From contig NZ_RZJR01000012.1 of NCBI RefSeq assembly GCF_003990975.1, positions 124,001 through 188,000 on the forward strand: 64,000 nt of DNA, in the 5' to 3' direction. Position 1 is the stretch's first letter, and every line of letters begins with the position of its first letter. Origin of the DNA: Cohnella sp. AR92. Its GTDB lineage: Bacteria > Bacillota > Bacilli > Paenibacillales > Paenibacillaceae. Below are positions 59,678-64,000 of the stretch, in pieces. The notes under the pieces were generated by a model. The model was not told where the DNA came from, made no database searches, and saw only the letters and a list, made by a program, of their open reading frames with translations. A program made the position numbers and the translations under genes.

Positions 59678-60661
59678 ATGAGCGTTCAAGTCGATCGCAA
59701 AGCATTCGAGATATTCGTTGATGAAGAGAGGTTCCAATCGGACAAGCGGCCGTGGTTCGGCCAGGTACCGGAGCGGCTGGGCAGAGATTACAAGTTCGCG
59801 GTCATGGGCGACCGCTGCGGAATGCAAATAAAGGGCGTGTTCGAGAAAGGGCTTGCGGTCCTGAAGGACTTGAAGCCGGACTTCGTTCTCTTCGTAGGGG
59901 ACCTGATCGAAGGCTATTGGAACGACAAAGCGGAAGCCATCGAAGAATGGAACGAGATCGACGCCAAGATTCAAGAGACCGGTCTTCCGTTCTACCCGAC
60001 GATCGGCAACCACGACTTCGGCACGCAAGCGGTCGTCGACGCTTGGGGCGAACGCAAAGGCCATGAATATTACGCCTTCCGCCTCGGAGACGAGCTGTAT
60101 CTGTTCGTTAACACGGAAGACCCGTTCGATCCGCTTCCGGATGAATTCCGCGTCTTGGTCAAGCGGATTACGGAGAAGGTTCACGAGGATCCGGAGCATG
60201 CCGCCGACCATCTGCGAGATTTCTACGGCGAGATCATGGCCGGCCTGACTCCGGAGCAGCTGAAGGAGATGGGCAAGATCACGATGAAGATCGGCGACCG
60301 CCAGCTTGCGTTCTTCGAGAAGGTTCTGGCGGACAACGCGGACGCGAAGCATACGTTCGTGACCATGCACCGCCCGGGCTGGAAGACGGAAGATCCCGCC
60401 TTCGCCAAGCTGGAGCAGATGCTGAAGGGACGCGAATATACGATTTTCTCCGGCCACCTTCACAGCATGGAATACACGAAGCAGGACAACCGCCGCTACA
60501 TTCAGCTAGGCCGCACGGGCGCGGCTCCGCACGGCACCGGACGAGGCGACGAGAACCTTGTGCTATGGGTAACCGTGGAAGACGGCATGCCCTCCTTCCG
60601 GGTCTTGCACCTGGACGGCGTGGGCGACATCGAGCACTACCCGCCTGTACAACACCGCTAA
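59678..60661 (+). CDS. Metallophosphoesterase
   Basis: 327 residues of the calcineurin-like phosphoesterase family. Metal-site motifs: AVMGDRCGMQ (first Asp; the usual D-x-H is D-R-C here), LFVGDLIEGY, PTIGNHDFG, TMHRPGW and SGHLHSME. The altered first motif may change metal preference. AGAGGGGA supports ATG 59678. Cytoplasmic, no signal peptide; substrate unknown, perhaps a phospho-sugar or nucleotide connected to the ABC importer downstream. Confidence 0.87.
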   Translation: MSVQVDRKAFEIFVDEERFQSDKRPWFGQVPERLGRDYKFAVMGDRCGMQIKGVFEKGLAVLKDLKPDFVLFVGDLIEGYWNDKAEAIEEWNEIDAKIQETGLPFYPTIGNHDFGTQAVVDAWGERKGHEYYAFRLGDELYLFVNTEDPFDPLPDEFRVLVKRITEKVHEDPEHAADHLRDFYGEIMAGLTPEQLKEMGKITMKIGDRQLAFFEKVLADNADAKHTFVTMHRPGWKTEDPAFAKLEQMLKGREYTIFSGHLHSMEYTKQDNRRYIQLGRTGAAPHGTGRGDENLVLWVTVEDGMPSFRVLHLDGVGDIEHYPPVQHR

Positions 60662-60679
60662 TAGAAGGAGGAACCCCGC

Positions 60680-61504
60680 ATGAAGGCAGTCTGCTTCGCT
60701 CATCTGACGGACATTCACCTCAACGCTCCGGAGAAGAACAACCCACTCTTCGGCCTCGACATGACGGCTAAGCTGAGAGCGGCATTCGCCGATCTCGCCA
60801 GCCTGAAGACGAAGCCGGCCTTCGTCCTTATCAGCGGAGATCTGACCCAGGACGGAGACTTGGAGGATTACAAGCATCTGAGAACGGTTCTGGACGAAGA
60901 ATCGGCGAAGCTCGGCGTGCCGGTTCACGTGGGACTCGGCAATCACGATTTCCGTTCACCGTTCCGCCAAGGCTTCCTCGGCGAGGAGCCTTCGGAGAAG
61001 AACTACTACTATGCCTTCACGCATGAAGGACTGCGCATCGTGATGCTGAGCACCCAAATCCCGGGCTCCCATGACGGCAAGGTAGACGAAGATCAGCTTA
61101 AGTGGCTGGAGGACGTCCTGTCCGAGCCGGCGCCGCAAGGCACGATCGTCGTTCTGCACCATCCGATCACGGCAACGCCCAGCGCTTTGATGGACAGCCA
61201 CCTGCTGCTCAATATCGACGAGCTGGCCGCAGTCTTGAAGGGTCGCGACGTGATCGGCGTTCTTTCCGGCCACATCCACTTCCACAACATCGGAAGCCTG
61301 CACGGCATTCCGTGCGCGGCCGCGACGGGCGTCGCCTTCGGCATGGATTCGACTTCCGCTTCGACGATGCGCTTCCTGGACAACTCCGGATACAACTTAG
61401 CTGCGGTCAAGAACGGGAAGCTCTCGATCCAGCCTCGTTACCTGCCGGGCGAGCATCGGATGTTATTCGAATGGGATCCGGCCAAGCAGCCGGCTCATGC
61501 TTAA
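60680..61504 (+). CDS. Metallophosphoesterase, CpdA-like
   Basis: 274 residues. AHLTDIHLNAPEKN (D-x-H), LISGDLTQDGDLEDY, VGLGNHDFRS, VVLHHPITATP and GVLSGHIHFHNI form the complete dimetal site of the cyclic-nucleotide phosphodiesterase (CpdA/GpdQ) type. AGAAGGAGG precedes ATG 60680, 18 bp after the previous gene. Likely co-transcribed with it and with the sugar ABC genes. Confidence 0.88.
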   Translation: MKAVCFAHLTDIHLNAPEKNNPLFGLDMTAKLRAAFADLASLKTKPAFVLISGDLTQDGDLEDYKHLRTVLDEESAKLGVPVHVGLGNHDFRSPFRQGFLGEEPSEKNYYYAFTHEGLRIVMLSTQIPGSHDGKVDEDQLKWLEDVLSEPAPQGTIVVLHHPITATPSALMDSHLLLNIDELAAVLKGRDVIGVLSGHIHFHNIGSLHGIPCAAATGVAFGMDSTSASTMRFLDNSGYNLAAVKNGKLSIQPRYLPGEHRMLFEWDPAKQPAHA

Positions 61505-61552
61505 TCAGGCAAGCGATTCTGTAACGTATAGAAAAGGGAGAGAGTAAACCAA

Positions 61553-62917
61553 ATGGCAAAATTCAAAGGATTGGCGGCATCCGCGCTTTCGTTGTCCCTG
61601 GTGGCACTGACGGCATGCGGCGGCAACGGCAGCAACAACTCGGCGTCGAACGCTAGCGCAAGCGACGCCGGAAGCTCGGCCGGAGCTTCCAGCTCCGCGT
61701 CCGCCTCGTCTTCGGACAAACCGGTCACCATCACGTTCTACAGCTACAACCTGGCGACGGCCGGACAGAAGGACGGCACTCAGCAGCTGATCGACGAGTT
61801 CGAAGCGGCCAATTCGAACATCACGGTCGAAGGCATCCCGGTCGCTTCTACCGACATTAACGCGAAGGTTCAAGCGGACCTCGCGGCCGGCACCGCTCCG
61901 GACGTCGCTCAGCTCGTCTTCGACGGCCTGGATTATATCGCGAACAACTTCGGCGCCAAGCCGCTCGAAGATATCGTTCCGGCCGACGAATTGGCGGAGA
62001 CGTTCGAAGGCTTCAACCAGAACGGCTTGAAGCTCGGCCAACTGAACGGCATAACCTACGGCCTGCCGTTTACGTTCAGCACGCCGGTTCTGTTCTACAA
62101 CGCCAGCCTGTTCGAGAAGGCGGGCCTCGATCCGAACTCGCCTCCGGCGACTTGGGAGCAAGTCAAGGCGGACGCGCTGGCCATCAACAAGGCGACGGGA
62201 GCGTCCGGCGTTCAGATCGGCGGCTCGGCCGGCAACGATTGGCTCGTGCAGGGCATTATCGGAAGCAACGGAGGCAAGGTGCTCTCCGACGACCGCAAGA
62301 CGATCGAATTCGGTTCCCCGGAAGCGGTCGAAGCGATTCAAATGTGGCAAGACATGGTGCGCAGCGGCGCGAACAGCAAGATGAACGACGGCGAAGCGAT
62401 GGAAGCGTTCAGCCAAGGCAAGCTCGGCATGTTCCTCTTCACGAGCGCTCTGCAAAGCTCGTTCCTTACCGCGTCGCAAGCCGGCGGCTGGGAGCTGAAG
62501 GCCGCCGCCATGCCAGCCTTCGGCGACAAGGCGACGACTCCGGTCAACTCCGGCAGCGCGCTGTTCATCCTCTCGAACGATAAAGCTAAGCAAGAGGCAG
62601 CTTGGAAGTTCCTGAAGTTCGTCACCGGCGAACGCGGCTACACCATCATCACCTCCAAGATCGGTTACCTGCCGCTCCGCCCGTCCACTCTGGAAGACTC
62701 CCAATACTTGAAGGATTGGGTCGAACAGAATCCGCTTATCAAGCCGAACCTGGCGCAGCTGGACCGTCTGTCCCCATGGCTGTCGTATCCGGGCTCGAAC
62801 TGGAGCCAGATCGAGCAGATTCTGCTCGAAGCGGTGCAGAAGTCGATCCAATCGACCGATAACGTCGCGACGATCATGCAGGATGCGCAGAAGCGCGCTC
62901 AAGATCTCATGCCGTAA
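61553..62917 (+). CDS. Sugar ABC transporter substrate-binding lipoprotein
   Basis: 454 residues. A lipoprotein signal ends at LVALTACGG (lipobox LTAC), followed by a Ser/Ala/Asn-rich linker and the family-1 solute-binding fold: TITFYSYNLATAGQKDGTQQ, AAGTAPDVAQLVFDGL, GITYGLPFTFSTPVLFYNAS. Resembles UgpB-like binding proteins for sugars or glycerophosphodiesters. The paired phosphodiesterases upstream make a phosphodiester ligand attractive. GGGAGAGA precedes ATG 61553. A hairpin separates it from the permease. Confidence 0.9.
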   Translation: MAKFKGLAASALSLSLVALTACGGNGSNNSASNASASDAGSSAGASSSASASSSDKPVTITFYSYNLATAGQKDGTQQLIDEFEAANSNITVEGIPVASTDINAKVQADLAAGTAPDVAQLVFDGLDYIANNFGAKPLEDIVPADELAETFEGFNQNGLKLGQLNGITYGLPFTFSTPVLFYNASLFEKAGLDPNSPPATWEQVKADALAINKATGASGVQIGGSAGNDWLVQGIIGSNGGKVLSDDRKTIEFGSPEAVEAIQMWQDMVRSGANSKMNDGEAMEAFSQGKLGMFLFTSALQSSFLTASQAGGWELKAAAMPAFGDKATTPVNSGSALFILSNDKAKQEAAWKFLKFVTGERGYTIITSKIGYLPLRPSTLEDSQYLKDWVEQNPLIKPNLAQLDRLSPWLSYPGSNWSQIEQILLEAVQKSIQSTDNVATIMQDAQKRAQDLMP

Positions 62918-62929
62918 CCGAATGGCTCG

Positions 62930-62969
62930 CTTGAAGACAGAGGGCGCTCGCAAGCCTTCTGTCTTCAAG
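62930..62969 (+). promoter_or_regulatory. Intercistronic stem-loop
   Basis: 12-bp perfect stem CTTGAAGACAGA / TCTGTCTTCAAG with an inner GGC/GCC pairing and no U-tract. Such hairpins between binding-protein and permease genes stabilise the upstream message. Confidence 0.75.
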
Positions 62970-63004
62970 CCCTGTTCAAGCTCGAAAGGAGGATTTTCCC
63001 CACA

Positions 63005-63976
63005 ATGAATCTCGATACCGCAGCGACTAGCGCTCCGATCGGCAAGCGGCAGGCAGCGCCGCGAGTGAAGGTGCGCAAATCCTGGCCCGTCCGGCTTCGC
63101 GGACTAAAGCCCTACCTGTATCTTCTGCCCGTTATGCTGTCCATCGCTTATTGGATTTACCGTCCGCTCATTCAGACGTTCCGCCTTAGCTTCTACCAAT
63201 GGAACCTGCTTCCGACCTCCCCGGAGAAGTTCGTGGGCTGGGAGAATTTCAGGAACATCGTCACGCTTCCCGAGATGGGCAAGGCTTTGCTCAATACGCT
63301 GTATTACACGATCGGCGTCATTCCGTTCTCGCTGATCATCCCGATCGCGATCGCGATCATGACCGACAGCATTGGCAAACGCTCGAAGAACGCTTACCGC
63401 GCCCTGATTTTCCTCCCCATGATCATGGCTCCCGTCGCGGTCTCCTCCGTCTGGCGCTGGATCATGCACCCGACGAACGGCATCCTGAACCGAACGCTGC
63501 AATCCTGGTTCGGACTCGGCGAGCCGATTCGGTTCTTCACGGATGAGCGTTGGGCCATCTGGTCCGTCACTTTCATCACGGGCTGGAAGCTGATCGGATT
63601 CAGCACGCTGATCTTCTCCGCGGCGATGACCGGCATCAACAAGGAATATTACGAGGCCGCCAAGATCGACCGCGCGACCCGCCTGCAGACCATTCGCTAT
63701 ATTACGCTTCCGCTCTTGTCGCCGACGATTCTGTTCATGGCGATGCTCAGCACGCTGTTCGCATCCGAATGGAGCTTCTCTTACGTGAACGTGCTCACGC
63801 AAGGCGGTCCATTGAACTCCACGACGAACATCTACTACTTGCTCTGGAAGTACGGCTTCCAAACGTTCTCCGTAGGTTGGAGCTCGGCTGCGGCTGTGCT
63901 TATTTTCCTCGGCTTCGGACTTATCGCCCTCGGCTTCATGAAGCTGACCCGAAAGCTGTCATTCTTCGACGATTAA
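63005..63976 (+). CDS. Sugar ABC transporter permease (MalF/UgpA type)
   Basis: 323 residues, six helices. YLYLLPVMLSIAYWIYRPLI, LLNTLYYTIGVIPFSLIIPI, and the EAA loop YYEAAKIDRATRLQTIRYIT LPLL-type region identify a binding-protein-dependent permease. AAAGGAGG is 12 bp before ATG 63005. The second permease begins just after it. Confidence 0.9.
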   Translation: MNLDTAATSAPIGKRQAAPRVKVRKSWPVRLRGLKPYLYLLPVMLSIAYWIYRPLIQTFRLSFYQWNLLPTSPEKFVGWENFRNIVTLPEMGKALLNTLYYTIGVIPFSLIIPIAIAIMTDSIGKRSKNAYRALIFLPMIMAPVAVSSVWRWIMHPTNGILNRTLQSWFGLGEPIRFFTDERWAIWSVTFITGWKLIGFSTLIFSAAMTGINKEYYEAAKIDRATRLQTIRYITLPLLSPTILFMAMLSTLFASEWSFSYVNVLTQGGPLNSTTNIYYLLWKYGFQTFSVGWSSAAAVLIFLGFGLIALGFMKLTRKLSFFDD

Positions 63977-63992
63977 GGAAGGAGATCCACCC

Positions 63993-64000
63993 ATGCGTAT
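63993..64000 (+). CDS. Start of next gene (probable second sugar ABC permease), 3' partial
   Basis: ATG 63993 is preceded by AAGGAAGGAG. Only three codons are visible; the identity is inferred from gene order. Confidence 0.4.

Overview
The window looks like a chromosomal segment of a Paenibacillaceae-type Firmicute (Paenibacillus/Cohnella-like). The grounds are strong purine-rich ribosome binding sites, sigma-A type promoters, a split PHP phosphatase/Wzz/BY-kinase exopolysaccharide module of the Bacillales kind, and RiPP genes resembling those of the paeninodin lasso-peptide locus. No rRNA, tRNA, IS element or CRISPR array was recognised.

Layout. 1-11.4 kb: exopolysaccharide (EPS) block A with six glycosyltransferases, a Wzy-like polymerase, two membrane acyltransferases, an L-2-hydroxyglutarate-oxidase-like flavoenzyme and an NAD-dependent epimerase. 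11.4-15.0 kb, minus strand: a 1183-residue phage-tail-fibre-like protein (Ca-motif repeats, SGNH hydrolase, beta-helix). 15.3-17.5 kb: GT2 plus DegT/DnrJ-type aminotransferase. 17.5-19.3 kb: a 29-codon RiPP-precursor-like gene, a small unknown ORF, a SinR-like regulator and a PilZ protein. 19.3-32.4 kb: EPS block B (CpsB phosphatase, Wzz, BY-kinase, a candidate EAR antitermination RNA, two priming sugar transferases, GTs, Wzy, Wzx flippase, ManC, a UDP-sugar dehydrogenase remnant); from about 23.3 kb it is visibly A+T-richer. 32.4-35.5 kb: secreted ThuA/sugar-dehydrogenase/PKD/CBM6 protein. 35.8-38.6 kb: rmlA, rmlB, rmlD (no rmlC seen). 38.6-46.1 kb: nucleotidyltransferase, LCP protein and VanZ protein, then a candidate RiPP operon: Gly/His-rich precursor, HPr-kinase-like protein, PqqD-like protein, S24/S26-like peptidase, ABC exporter, DUF1854 protein and a zinc-ribbon-like protein. 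46.15-46.9 kb: gene-free, with an evenly spaced array of A+T palindromes. 46.9-64 kb: mostly housekeeping or accessory genes (aldo/keto reductase, ABC transporters, acyltransferase, cardiolipin synthase, split LigD polymerase and ligase genes, ECF41-type sigma factor with NDH-2-like oxidoreductase, GntR regulator, two metallophosphoesterases, start of a sugar ABC importer).

The most interesting thread joins distant parts of the window. Two short peptides 24 kb apart share a leader (MKxYxxPxxxVHQAVVFE) but have different cores. Both are driven by promoters whose 17-bp spacer is itself a palindrome, GATAC-N5-GTATC. The same palindrome lies at the GT2/aminotransferase operon, the tail-fibre-like gene, the PilZ gene and an acyltransferase gene. 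This suggests one unidentified regulator controls a cell-surface programme of polysaccharide, tail-fibre-like enzyme and modified peptide. The peptide system resembles a lasso-peptide locus (kinase, nucleotidyltransferase, PqqD-like recognition element, exporter), but no lasso cyclase or B2 leader protease was found in the window.
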